A DNA stretch of 64,000 nucleotides from Taklimakanibacter deserti (GTDB taxonomy: Bacteria; Pseudomonadota; Alphaproteobacteria; Rhizobiales; Aestuariivirgaceae): positions 62,001 through 126,000 of the forward strand of contig QORU01000009.1 in the NCBI GenBank assembly GCA_003574785.1, given 5' to 3'. The notes beneath the pieces are model-generated. The model was not told the origin of the DNA and did not search any database. It saw only the letters and a list, made by a program, of their open reading frames with translations. The position numbers and the translations under genes are program-made. Below are positions 45,004 through 52,791 of this stretch, piece after piece; positions within the stretch are counted from its first letter, which is position 1; every line of letters begins with the position of its first letter.

Positions 45004-45411
45004 ATGAAACAGTGGCGAAAAGTGATCCTGCTGATCCTTGGTGCGGCGGGAGCCGCTCTTCCGAGTGCCGCCCAAGCGGAGTTCTGTGGTATCGCTGGCC
45101 AGTCTCCGCAGGAAATTGCGGCCAATGTGGCCAAAACCAAGGCATTCAAGAGAGTTGGCGGCAATGCCCGCTATGTGGCCTATGCCAATAAAGCCGACTT
45201 GACAACGCTGACCATCACCACGTCGGCAAACGAGGCGCATCCCGCCGTCGCCTGCCGCCATGCTTTCCGGCAGAAGGATGGGGCGTGGTATGTCAGGACC
45301 AACGCCAAATGTGCCGCAAGCGAGGCAGCTTGCAAAGCAATGATGAGCGAATTCAAAGCGCTTGACGCTCAGATGAAGCGGGCGCTCGAGAAGGCGAATT
45401 CCAAACCGTGA
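45004..45411 (+). CDS. Small secreted protein of unknown function
   Basis: A 135-residue protein with a signal peptide (VILLILGAAGAALPSAAQA, cleavage near AQA-EF). The mature part begins EFCGIAGQSPQEIAANVAKTK and has cysteines in EFCG, VACRH, AKCAAS and EAACKA, which may form two disulfides. The C-terminus is helical and lysine-rich. I do not recognise the family. GGAGG precedes the ATG at 45004. It is the intact member of a tandem pair; the first copy is frameshifted. Location in the periplasm is inferred. Confidence 0.72.
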   Translation: MKQWRKVILLILGAAGAALPSAAQAEFCGIAGQSPQEIAANVAKTKAFKRVGGNARYVAYANKADLTTLTITTSANEAHPAVACRHAFRQKDGAWYVRTNAKCAASEAACKAMMSEFKALDAQMKRALEKANSKP

Positions 45412-45423
45412 TGCGGTGATGGA

Positions 45424-46344
45424 TCAGGGAGCGACGGCCGCCTGCTCATCCGCGATGAGCACGCAGTTGTCGGCCGGCGGATCGCTCTTGCAGCGGCTGC
45501 CGGCGACGAGATCCGTCGCAGGGGTGAGATCGGTGACGAGCTTCGTGTTCCGCGCTTCGCCCCAGGTCAGTATATACATGGACGTCGGCGGTGCCTTGTT
45601 GAACAGCCCGAGCACAGACTTGTCGACGCCCATCTTGGCAAAGAAGGCATTGAGCTTCTTCTCGAGCCTCCGGTCGAGCTTGGTCGAGACATAGCTCTTC
45701 ATCGGCTTGCGGCTGACGACCTTGCGGCTCAGGACCTGCTTCTTGCCCCGGACGATGCGGTAGCGCTCATAATAGCGGACCTTCTCCTGGGTGATGGTCC
45801 GGCTGATCTGATGCACGCCGACGGCCGTGCCCTCGCCCATGAAGCGCTTTTCGCCGGCAGCCAAGATGAAGGCGCAGGCGGAAACGCAAAAACCCTGGCC
45901 CGACATGATGACGCCGCGATAGACGCCCTTCTGCGCCTTGGGAAGCTTGCAATTCGTCTGATGCGGCGCGCAGCCGCCGAAATAGGTCCAGCCCACCGCC
46001 ACATCGAGATGGCGCCCACGGATCATCTCGCCGATCTTGAGCGCGGCATCGACATCGCCGCCGGTCGAGGTGACGACCACCGGCAGCCGCAGATCCTTCG
46101 CCTTGGCGAGCGCCTTCTTGAACACCGCCGGAGACTTTGCCGTGATCTGGCCTTCGGCCGAGATCCATTGCGGGCAGGAGGGCTCGCACCCCCCCATCAC
46201 GCTGCGGACGATGACGACCCGCATCGGCTGGTCGTAGACGGGCGTCTCCGTCTTCTTTTTCGCCGCATCGGCTTGACCGGCCGGCAGGACAACAGCAAGC
46301 ACAATCGTCAGGAGCGCCAGAACAACAGACGGGAGAGCTTTCAT
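45424..46344 (-). CDS. Secreted protein with ClpP/crotonase-like fold (COG3904 type)
   Basis: A 306-residue protein with a signal peptide (LPSVVLALLTIVLAVVLPAG, cleavage near QADA). The segments VVVTSTGGDVDAALKIGEMIR and GQGFCVSACAFILAAGEKR resemble the glycine-rich loop and serine region of ClpP-like proteases, as in the COG3904 predicted periplasmic proteins. A Ser in CVSACAF could be the nucleophile, but a full triad cannot be proven by eye. The start at 46344 places the signal peptide at the N-terminus; an ATG at 46392 is possible. The gene is convergent with the small secreted-protein gene. Confidence 0.72.
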   Translation of the reverse strand: MKALPSVVLALLTIVLAVVLPAGQADAAKKKTETPVYDQPMRVVIVRSVMGGCEPSCPQWISAEGQITAKSPAVFKKALAKAKDLRLPVVVTSTGGDVDAALKIGEMIRGRHLDVAVGWTYFGGCAPHQTNCKLPKAQKGVYRGVIMSGQGFCVSACAFILAAGEKRFMGEGTAVGVHQISRTITQEKVRYYERYRIVRGKKQVLSRKVVSRKPMKSYVSTKLDRRLEKKLNAFFAKMGVDKSVLGLFNKAPPTSMYILTWGEARNTKLVTDLTPATDLVAGSRCKSDPPADNCVLIADEQAAVAP

Positions 46345-46408
46345 TGGGGATGCCCGGATTATCGCCTCGCCCGGACTATACACATTTTCCATGTTCCGGA
46401 AAGCAGGA

Positions 46409-47038
46409 TCACCCGATGACGAGGTTGAAACTCACGCTGATTCTCTCAGCCCGGGCCCGGTTCAAGGGAACTTCGTGGCGCAGCCAACTTTCCCACAGGA
46501 TCAGGGAACCCGGAACCGGCGTCTCGCTGACATAGGTCCGCAAGGGACGAGGGGTTTGGGCCTTGCGCGGCGGCGCCGCCATCATCAAACCATGGCGCGG
46601 ATCCTCGAAGACGATAGGGCCGGAACCTTCGGGCGAGGTGACATAGTAAGTGCCGCTCAGCACGGCGTTGGTATGGATATGCGAGCTGTGCGAGCCGCCC
46701 TCGGGCAGCACATTGACCCACATCGTATCGCAGACGGGCTTGCCGCCGCGCAGGTCCCAATGGAGCTCCTTGGCGAAGCGGGCGGCGTGGCGCTCGATGC
46801 CGCGCTTGAGCCTGGCGAAAAGCGGGCTCCGGTCGGGGAGATCAGCGAGCGAGCCATAGGAGGTATAGCCCGAATAGCCGTGCTTTTCGCACCAGCGCCG
46901 CCCGGCCGTGTCGTTCTCGGCGAGCGCCAGGGCGGCCTGTTCGAGATCATGGTTAAGCCGGCCGGCACCCTCGATGACGGTGCGGTAGACGAGGGTCGGG
47001 AACAGCGCCTCGATATGGGCGGACGATGGCTTCGGCAT
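46409..47038 (-). CDS. Putative 2OG-Fe(II) oxygenase (TIGR02466 family)
   Basis: A 209-residue protein. IEALFPTLVYRT at the start, then MWVNVLPEGGSHSSHIHTN, LSGTYYV and GSLILWESWLRHEVPLN-type segment with a final arginine (RAERISVSFN), follow the TIGR02466 oxygenase family pattern: the iron ligands come from the HIH region and the RHEV histidine. Substrate is unknown. ATGs at 47050 and 47038 are both possible; the former sits directly against the AGGGGG ribosome-binding site, so the latter is preferred. Confidence 0.82.
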   Translation of the reverse strand: MPKPSSAHIEALFPTLVYRTVIEGAGRLNHDLEQAALALAENDTAGRRWCEKHGYSGYTSYGSLADLPDRSPLFARLKRGIERHAARFAKELHWDLRGGKPVCDTMWVNVLPEGGSHSSHIHTNAVLSGTYYVTSPEGSGPIVFEDPRHGLMMAAPPRKAQTPRPLRTYVSETPVPGSLILWESWLRHEVPLNRARAERISVSFNLVIG

Positions 47039-47144
47039 GGGCTCAACCATCCCCCTGATGCCATCTCATCCAAGCGGTGACAAGGCCGCCGCTTGATGGC
47101 ACATTCGGGTTCCCTCAAATCAGCGACGAAAGGCGGAGGACGGC

Positions 47145-47957
47145 ATGAGGCTCGGCACATGGATGGGATTGCTCGCAACCGTAAGCGTGTTCCTGACGGC
47201 GGCAGGCGCGGCCGAGGCCGCCAGATGCAGCAGCAGCGGGGCCAATTTCGAGAGCTGGAAGAAAAGCTTCAGCGCCGAAGCCAAGCAGAACGGCGTCAAG
47301 CCGAAAGCCATCGCCGCCCTGATGAACACCAGCTATTCGACCGCCACGATCAGGGCCGACCGCAGCCAGAAGAGCTTCAAGCTGTCGCTCTCGGCCTTCA
47401 TGGCCAAGCGCGGCGCGCCTGCCATCGTGTCGCGCGGGCGGGCGCTCAAGAGATCCAATGCCGCTCTCTTTGCCTCCCTTGAAAGGCGCTATGGCGTGCC
47501 GCCGGGGCCGCTCTTGGCCATATGGGGCATGGAGACCGGTTTCGGCAACGTCACCGGCAATCAGAACACACTGTCGGCGGTGGCGACGCTGGCTTATGAC
47601 TGCCGCCGGACGGAATATTTCACCGAGCAGCTTTATGCGGCCCTCGCCCTCATCGACCGCGGAACGCTCTCGGCTTCGGCGCGCGGCGCCATGCATGGCG
47701 AGGTCGGCCATACCCAGTTCCTGCCCAAGAATGTCCGGCTCTATGGCGCGGACGGCGATGGCGACGGCCGCGTCAATCTCAATTCCAAGGCCGACGCGCT
47801 CGCCTCCACCGCCAATTTCCTCAAAGGCCATGGCTGGGTGAGGGGTGCCGGCTATCAGCCGGGCCAGACCAATTTCAGCGCCATCCAGGGGTGGAACGCC
47901 GCGACCGTCTACCAGAAGGCGATTGCCATCATGGGCAAGCAGATCGATGGACAATAG
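47145..47957 (+). CDS. Lytic murein transglycosylase (MltB-like)
   Basis: A 270-residue exported enzyme that cleaves peptidoglycan. A signal peptide covers about the first 25 residues (to EAARCSS). The catalytic region is LLAIWGMETGFGNVTGN with the Glu acid, followed by LATLAYD-like and RRTEYFTEQLYAAL, and MHGEVGHTQFLPKNV with the GHTQF motif of the SLT_2/MltB family. A GGAGG box precedes the ATG. The last bases overlap a small membrane-protein gene. Confidence 0.9.
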   Translation: MRLGTWMGLLATVSVFLTAAGAAEAARCSSSGANFESWKKSFSAEAKQNGVKPKAIAALMNTSYSTATIRADRSQKSFKLSLSAFMAKRGAPAIVSRGRALKRSNAALFASLERRYGVPPGPLLAIWGMETGFGNVTGNQNTLSAVATLAYDCRRTEYFTEQLYAALALIDRGTLSASARGAMHGEVGHTQFLPKNVRLYGADGDGDGRVNLNSKADALASTANFLKGHGWVRGAGYQPGQTNFSAIQGWNAATVYQKAIAIMGKQIDGQ

Positions 47958-48171
47958 TCGAGAGAGCAAGCGCACCTACGAACAGTCTTCGCCTTTCTAC
48001 CGGCCCTTGTGGCGGCGTATCGCCATCACGGCCGTCGTCGCTCTGTGGCTCGCTTTCGAGATCTACAACCAAAGCGGCCTGTGGATAGCCATCGCCGCCG
48101 CGATGCTCTGCTATGCGCTGTGGACTTTTTTCTTGAGTTGGCCGAAGACGCCTGACAATCCTCCGCAATAA
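47947..48171 (+). CDS. Small membrane protein, hypothetical
   Basis: A 74-residue protein with two hydrophobic stretches (IAITAVVALWLAFEIY and LWIAIAAAMLCYALWTFFL) separated by a short NQSG turn, and a polar N-terminus with many charged residues. The ATG lies inside the 3' end of the transglycosylase gene (11-base overlap), so it is likely coupled to it. I recognise no family, but a cell-envelope role is reasonable. Confidence 0.65.
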   Translation: MDNSRESKRTYEQSSPFYRPLWRRIAITAVVALWLAFEIYNQSGLWIAIAAAMLCYALWTFFLSWPKTPDNPPQ

Positions 48172-48199
48172 TCTTTTGTCGCTTCGAAAAGGCCGTTCC

Positions 48200-49444
48200 A
48201 TGACCGCTAAGAGCAATCTCACCATCAATCCGCAGCGTCTGTGGGACGCCCTCATGGAGACCGCCAAATACGGCGCGACACCGAAAGGCGGCATCAAGCG
48301 GCTCACGGTTTCCGACGAAGACAAGAAGGTGCGCGATTGGTTCAAGGCGCAATGCGAGGCGCTGGGCTGCAAGGTGTCGGTCGACAGCGTCGGCAACATG
48401 TTCGCGCTCAGGCCGGGCAAGAACAACAAGCTCCAGCCCATCGCCATGGGCTCGCATCTCGACACCCAGCCGACGGGCGGGAAATTCGACGGCGTGCTCG
48501 GCGTCCTGGGCGCGCTCGAAGCGCTGCGCAGCATGGTCGATCTCGGCTACGAGACCAATGCGCCCGTCATGATCGTCAATTGGACCAATGAGGAAGGCTC
48601 GCGCTTCGCACCCGCCATGCTGTGCTCGGGCGTCTATGCCGGTGTGTTCACGCAAGACTATGCCTACGCCAGAGCCGATCGCGACGGCATCACGCTGGGC
48701 GACGAGCTGACGCGCATCGGCTACAAGGGCTCGGAGCCCGTAGGCTCGCACAAATTCCAGGCGATGTTCGAGCTTCATATCGAGCAGGGGCCGATCCTCG
48801 AGGCCGAGCAGAAGATGATCGGCGTCGTGACCGGCGTGCAGGGCATGCGCTGGTACGAGGTGACGGTCAGGGGCCAGGAAGCGCATACGGGTGCCACCCC
48901 CATGCTCCTGCGCAAGAACGCGCTCGTCGGTGCCGCGCGCATGATCGAGGCGATCAATCAGGTCGGGCTCGATCATCTGCCGGGCGTCGCCAGCGTCGGT
49001 CTCCTCGAGAACCGGCCGAACAGCCGCAATGTCGTGCCGGGCGAAGTGTTCTTCAGCGTCGATCTTCGCCATCCCGACGAGAGCGTGCTCGACAAGATGG
49101 AGGCGGCCTATCAGGCGGCCCTGCCGCGCATCGCGCAAGAGCTCAAGCTCGAGATCGAGGAGAAGCGGATCTGGAAGTCGCCGGCGGTCAGATTCGCGGC
49201 GGACCTCATCGACTGCGTGCGCCATGGCGCCGACCAGGCCGGCTTCGCCACCCGTGACATGGCGTCCGGCGCCGGCCACGACGCCGCCTATATCGCCCGC
49301 GTCGCGCCGACGACCATGATCTTCGTGCCCTGCCTCGGCGGGCTTTCGCACAATGAAGCGGAATCGACGTCCTTCGATGAATGCGGGGCGGGCGCCCAGG
49401 TGCTGCTCAATGCCGTGCTCGAATATGACCGGCGGTTCGCCTGA
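48200..49444 (+). CDS. Zn-dependent amidohydrolase: beta-ureidopropionase / allantoate amidohydrolase type (HyuC-like)
   Basis: A 414-residue M20-family amidase. Metal ligands are visible as GSHLDTQPTGGKFDG (His86, Asp97), NWTNEEGSRFAP (Glu131/132), FELHIEQGPILE (His) and GLSHNEAE (His). This family cleaves N-carbamoyl-amino acids or allantoate. Given preTA and hydA nearby, conversion of N-carbamoyl-beta-alanine to beta-alanine, CO2 and ammonia (PydC role) is the best inference. GAAAAGGCC precedes the ATG. It is followed 21 bp later by a RocB-like peptidase gene. Confidence 0.87.
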   Translation: MTAKSNLTINPQRLWDALMETAKYGATPKGGIKRLTVSDEDKKVRDWFKAQCEALGCKVSVDSVGNMFALRPGKNNKLQPIAMGSHLDTQPTGGKFDGVLGVLGALEALRSMVDLGYETNAPVMIVNWTNEEGSRFAPAMLCSGVYAGVFTQDYAYARADRDGITLGDELTRIGYKGSEPVGSHKFQAMFELHIEQGPILEAEQKMIGVVTGVQGMRWYEVTVRGQEAHTGATPMLLRKNALVGAARMIEAINQVGLDHLPGVASVGLLENRPNSRNVVPGEVFFSVDLRHPDESVLDKMEAAYQAALPRIAQELKLEIEEKRIWKSPAVRFAADLIDCVRHGADQAGFATRDMASGAGHDAAYIARVAPTTMIFVPCLGGLSHNEAESTSFDECGAGAQVLLNAVLEYDRRFA

Positions 49445-49465
49445 TCGCATCATCCGGAGGGGCCC

Positions 49466-51064
49466 GTGACCGACCTCGCGGCGAGGAGCCGTGCTACGGC
49501 GATCCAGATGACCCAGTGGCGCAGCGTCACCGGATCCCCAAGCGAATGCGACTTCCCGCATTTGCTGAAGGCGATGCTGGCGCAGAACCGCTATTTCCAT
49601 CTCAACCCGTCGCATCTCAAGGTGCAGCCGCTCGATGACGGGACGGAGCGCGGCAACCTTCTCGCCTTGGTGAAGGGCGAGGGCCGCAGGACGGTGGTGC
49701 TGGCCGGGCATTTCGACACGGTGCCGTTCGACGATTATGCCGAGCTTATGCCTTACGCCTGCGATCCCGAGACGCTGCTCCCGATGATCATCGAGAAGCT
49801 GAAGCGGACCGGCGAAAATCCGGCAGCCCTCGCCGATCTCGAATCGGGCGATTATCTGCCGGGCCGCGGGCTCCTCGACATGAAAGCCGGGATCGCGGCG
49901 GGCATTGCCGTGCTCGAGACCTTCGCCGCCGAAGAGCACCGGCATGGCAATATCCTGCTGCTGGCGACCCCCGATGAGGAGGACCGCTCGGCCGGCATGC
50001 GCGCGGCGGCGGCGATCCTCCCCGTCATCGCGCGCGAGGGCGATCTCGATATCCGCCTCGTCATCAATCTCGATTCGATCGCCGATGACGGCGACGGCGC
50101 CTTCGGCCGCTCGCTGACGACGGGATCGATCGGCAAGCTTCTGTTGACGGCGCTCGTCGTCGGACGCGAAGCCCATGCCTGCTATCCCTTCGCCGGCATC
50201 AATGCCAATTATCTCGCCGCCGAGCTCCTGGCCGAGCTCGAATGCGCGCCCGAGCTCGCCGAGACCAGCGGCCATGAGATCGCCGCACCCCCGGCGGCGC
50301 TCTATGTGAAGGATGTGAAGAGCGGCTACAATGTCACGACGCCGGCACGCATCTTCCTCTATTGGAACACGCTGCAGCATCGCCGCGCGCCGGCGGACGT
50401 CCTGAGCATCGCCACCGGCATGGCGCGCGAGGCGATGGAGCGGGCGGTGGCGAAGCTTGCGCAAAGGGCGGGGAATGTCAGCCCGCCGCAGCCCTTCCGG
50501 CAGGAAGCGGTCCAGGTGCTGAGCTTCGCCGAGCTCTTCGCCCAGGCGCTGAAGTCCGATCCCGATTTCGAAGCCTCCTTCGATCTCCTCAACCGCGAAT
50601 TGGCGGAACGCAACGACCTCGATTTTCCGACCCGGGCGCGGCTCGTCACCGAATTCGCCTGGGCATCGACCAAGCTGCCGGGCCCTGCGGTCATCTTGGG
50701 CTTCGGCTCCCTGCCTTATCCGGCGGTGAGCCTCGGCGATGAGGCCTTGGCGGAACGCCTGATGGCGGCGGTGAGCGAGGCCGCCATGGAGAAGGGCACC
50801 ACGATTTCGCGGCTCGGCTACTTTCCCGGCATATCGGATATGAGCTTCCTCGGCGAGACGTCGGGCGATCTCGCCGCCGCCCAGGCCAATACGCCGATCT
50901 GGGGTGCGAGCTTCACGCTTCCCGCTTCGCCGGCCTATCCGGCCATCAATATCGGTCCCTGGGGGCGCGACTATCATCACTGGCTGGAACGGCTCAACGC
51001 TCCTTACGCATTTGACGTCTTGCCTCACCTCGTGCTTCGTGCCACCAAGGCCGCGCTCGAATAA
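49466..51064 (+). CDS. M20 family peptidase (RocB-like)
   Basis: A 532-residue metallo-peptidase-fold protein. It shows VVLAGHFDTVPFDDY, YLPGRGLLDMKAGIAAGIAV and LLATPDEEDRSAGMRAAAA, the pattern of RocB, the arginine utilisation protein of Bacillus; the insertion domain follows. The start is GTG 49466 with a good GGAGGGG box. The substrate is unknown; it could act on an N-acyl or ureido amino acid. It is in an operon with HyuC-like and RidA-like genes, which suggests a role in the same nitrogen-recovery pathway. Confidence 0.83.
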   Translation: MTDLAARSRATAIQMTQWRSVTGSPSECDFPHLLKAMLAQNRYFHLNPSHLKVQPLDDGTERGNLLALVKGEGRRTVVLAGHFDTVPFDDYAELMPYACDPETLLPMIIEKLKRTGENPAALADLESGDYLPGRGLLDMKAGIAAGIAVLETFAAEEHRHGNILLLATPDEEDRSAGMRAAAAILPVIAREGDLDIRLVINLDSIADDGDGAFGRSLTTGSIGKLLLTALVVGREAHACYPFAGINANYLAAELLAELECAPELAETSGHEIAAPPAALYVKDVKSGYNVTTPARIFLYWNTLQHRRAPADVLSIATGMAREAMERAVAKLAQRAGNVSPPQPFRQEAVQVLSFAELFAQALKSDPDFEASFDLLNRELAERNDLDFPTRARLVTEFAWASTKLPGPAVILGFGSLPYPAVSLGDEALAERLMAAVSEAAMEKGTTISRLGYFPGISDMSFLGETSGDLAAAQANTPIWGASFTLPASPAYPAINIGPWGRDYHHWLERLNAPYAFDVLPHLVLRATKAALE

Positions 51065-51078
51065 ACAGGAGGTTTCCC

Positions 51079-51429
51079 ATGGCTTTGAAACGTATCGGCG
51101 CCGGCAACCGCATGAGCGATGCGGTGATACACGGCGACAAGATCTATCTCTCGGGATATGTCGCGGAAAAGACGGTCGGCAAGTCGGTCAAGGAGCAGAC
51201 GAAGGACATCCTCGACCAGATCGATGCGACGCTCAAGGAAGCGGGGACCGACAAGACCAAGATCCTCAAGGCCAATATCTGGCTGACCGACATCAAGACC
51301 TGGGCGCAAATGAACGAAGCCTGGGATGCCTGGGTGGTGGCGGGCCAGACGCCGGCGCGCGCCACCGTCGAGGCGAAGCTCGCCGGTCCCGGCCTCGATG
51401 TCGAGATCATGGTCGAAGCGGCGCTCTGA
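51079..51429 (+). CDS. RidA family protein
   Basis: A 116-residue protein of the RidA/YjgF superfamily. MSDAVIHGDKIYLSGYVAEKT and QTKDILDQIDATLKEAGTDKTKILKANIWLTD are typical, and ARATVEAKLAGPGLDVEIMVEAAL carries the conserved arginine. Family members deaminate reactive enamine/imine intermediates or aminoacrylate-type compounds; RutC of the Rut pathway is a relative. Lying after the HyuC-like and RocB-like genes, it may detoxify an intermediate of the same pathway. A terminator follows. Confidence 0.88.
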   Translation: MALKRIGAGNRMSDAVIHGDKIYLSGYVAEKTVGKSVKEQTKDILDQIDATLKEAGTDKTKILKANIWLTDIKTWAQMNEAWDAWVVAGQTPARATVEAKLAGPGLDVEIMVEAAL

Positions 51430-51451
51430 GATCGCAAATGAGCGTTTCGAA

Positions 51452-51483
51452 TCCCTCTCCCCGCCGGGGAGGGGGATTTTTTT
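51452..51483 (+). terminator. Rho-independent terminator after the RidA-like gene
   Basis: TCCCTCTCCCC at 51452-51462 pairs with GGGGAGGGGGA at 51466-51476 (three-base loop, one mismatch), followed by TTTTTTT. The stem is similar to one module of the palindromic elements at 39.7 and 42.8 kb. Confidence 0.85.
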
Positions 51484-51490
51484 ATTAGTC

Positions 51491-51523
51491 ATTTGTATTA
51501 CAAAAGCCTTTTGTAATACAAAT
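51491..51523. promoter_or_regulatory. Perfect 33-bp palindrome upstream of the sugar ABC operon
   Basis: ATTTGTATTACAAAAG (51491-51506) and CTTTTGTAATACAAAT (51508-51523) are exact inverted copies around a central C. Each arm contains an 11-bp near-symmetric TTGTAnTACAA. It is AT-rich and lies about 100 bp before the binding-protein gene, so it is a strong candidate operator, perhaps for two dimers of one regulator. No regulator is adjacent, so its owner is unknown. Confidence 0.7.
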
Positions 51524-51621
51524 TGCCGTTGAACGCTTTTGGGTTTCAATCTAAGGACAGGGCCCAAGGGCGGCATCTCCCGAAAAGGAGCGGTCGCTCC
51601 ACAGCATCAAGGGAGGAATTC

Positions 51622-52692
51622 ATGCTGAATCGCAGGTATTTCATGGCTTCCGTTGCGGGAGCCGCGGCGCTGGCCGCCGCCGGAACGGCCTTAGCCGAGA
51701 GCAAAGGGCTTATTGGCATCTCCATGCCGACCAAGTCGTCGACCCGCTGGATCTCGGACGGCGAAAGCATGGTGAAGGAGTTCCAGGCGCTCGGCTACGA
51801 CACCGACCTGCAATATGGCGAGGACGACATCCCGAACCAGCTCGCCCAGATCGAGAACATGGTGACCAAGGGCGCCAAGGTCCTGATCATCGCCGCGATC
51901 GACGGATCGACGCTGTCCGACATATTGAAGAAGGCCAAGGAAGCGGGCGTCAAGGTCTTCGCCTATGACCGGTTGATCACCAAGACGCCGGATGTCGACT
52001 ATTACACGACCTTCGACAATTTCGGCGTCGGCGTGCTGCAGGCGAAATCCCTGGTCGACGGGCTCAAGGAACGCTTCCCCGGCGCCAAGCCGTGGAATGT
52101 CGAGCTCTTCGGCGGCTCGCCGGACGACACCAACGCGTTCTATTTCTATGACGGCGCCATGTCGGTCCTGAAGCCCCTGATGGATTCGGGCGAGGTCGCC
52201 GTCGTCTCGGGCCAGATGGGCATGGACAAGGTCGGCACGCTGCGCTGGGACGGCGCCGTCGCCCAGGCCCGCATGGACAACCTGCTCTCGGCCAACTACA
52301 CCGACAAGAAGGTGAACGGCGTGCTCGCCCCCTATGACGGCCTCTCACGCGGCATTATTTCTTCTCTCAAGGGTGTGGGCTATGCGCCCGGGCCCGAAAT
52401 GCCGATCGTCACCGGCCAGGACGCCGAGCTTGCCTCGGTCAAGGGCATGATCGCCGGCGAGCAATATTCGACCGTGTTCAAGGACACGCGCGAGCTCGCC
52501 AAGGTGACGGCGAAGATGGTCGACACGGTGCTCCAGGGCAAGGAGCCCGAGGTCAACGACACCAAGACCTACAATAACGAAGTCAAGGTGGTGCCGTCCT
52601 ATCTCCTGACCCCCTATTCGGTCGGCAAGGACGACATCAAGAAGGCGCTGGTCGATTCCGGCTATTATACGCAGGACCAGATCGATAACTGA
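51622..52692 (+). CDS. chvE: Sugar ABC transporter substrate-binding protein ChvE-like
   Basis: A 356-residue periplasmic binding protein. It starts [20 protein letters not shown], a Tat-type signal peptide (NRRYFMAS), and matures near ALAES. The mature segments [22 protein letters not shown] and [16 protein letters not shown] follow the ChvE/multiple-monosaccharide class, as do [19 protein letters not shown] C-terminal residues. Typical ligands are glucose, galactose, arabinose and xylose. GGGAGGAATTC precedes the ATG. It begins an operon with GguA and GguB; a strong hairpin separates it from gguA. Confidence 0.9.
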   Translation: MLNRRYFMASVAGAAALAAAGTALAESKGLIGISMPTKSSTRWISDGESMVKEFQALGYDTDLQYGEDDIPNQLAQIENMVTKGAKVLIIAAIDGSTLSDILKKAKEAGVKVFAYDRLITKTPDVDYYTTFDNFGVGVLQAKSLVDGLKERFPGAKPWNVELFGGSPDDTNAFYFYDGAMSVLKPLMDSGEVAVVSGQMGMDKVGTLRWDGAVAQARMDNLLSANYTDKKVNGVLAPYDGLSRGIISSLKGVGYAPGPEMPIVTGQDAELASVKGMIAGEQYSTVFKDTRELAKVTAKMVDTVLQGKEPEVNDTKTYNNEVKVVPSYLLTPYSVGKDDIKKALVDSGYYTQDQIDN

Positions 52693-52711
52693 TCAGGGGC
52701 GCTGTCATCGG

Positions 52712-52736
52712 GGGGCTTCGCGCTTTGCGAAGCCCC
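52712..52736 (+). terminator. Strong hairpin between chvE and gguA (attenuator or processing site)
   Basis: GGGGCTTCGC at 52712-52721 pairs perfectly with GCGAAGCCCC at 52727-52736, loop GCTTT, followed by TTGCTTATGTTTTAA. It may cause partial termination or protect the upstream message, so the binding protein is made in excess over the membrane parts. Confidence 0.6.
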
Positions 52737-52791
52737 TTGCTTATGTTTTAATCGATCAAGATCCGGGCGAACCGGACAGCATATTGGGGAG

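Larger units (their letters stand above)
44498..45411 (+). repeat. Tandem duplication: hydA 3' end plus small secreted-protein gene
   Basis: The end of the dihydropyrimidinase gene (RPRAVKRAGTVTP, about 44498-44535) recurs as RPRAVKRAGAVTP at about 44952-44989, and each is followed by a copy of the same small secreted-protein gene. The offset is 455 bp at the hydA tail and 448 bp at the ATGs. Divergence between the copies is considerable, so the duplication is not recent. Confidence 0.8.

Noticed and set aside
48026..51028. Minus-strand open frame of about 1000 codons opposite the HyuC-like and RocB-like genes
   Set aside because: No motifs, spans two recognised genes, composition of a shadow frame.
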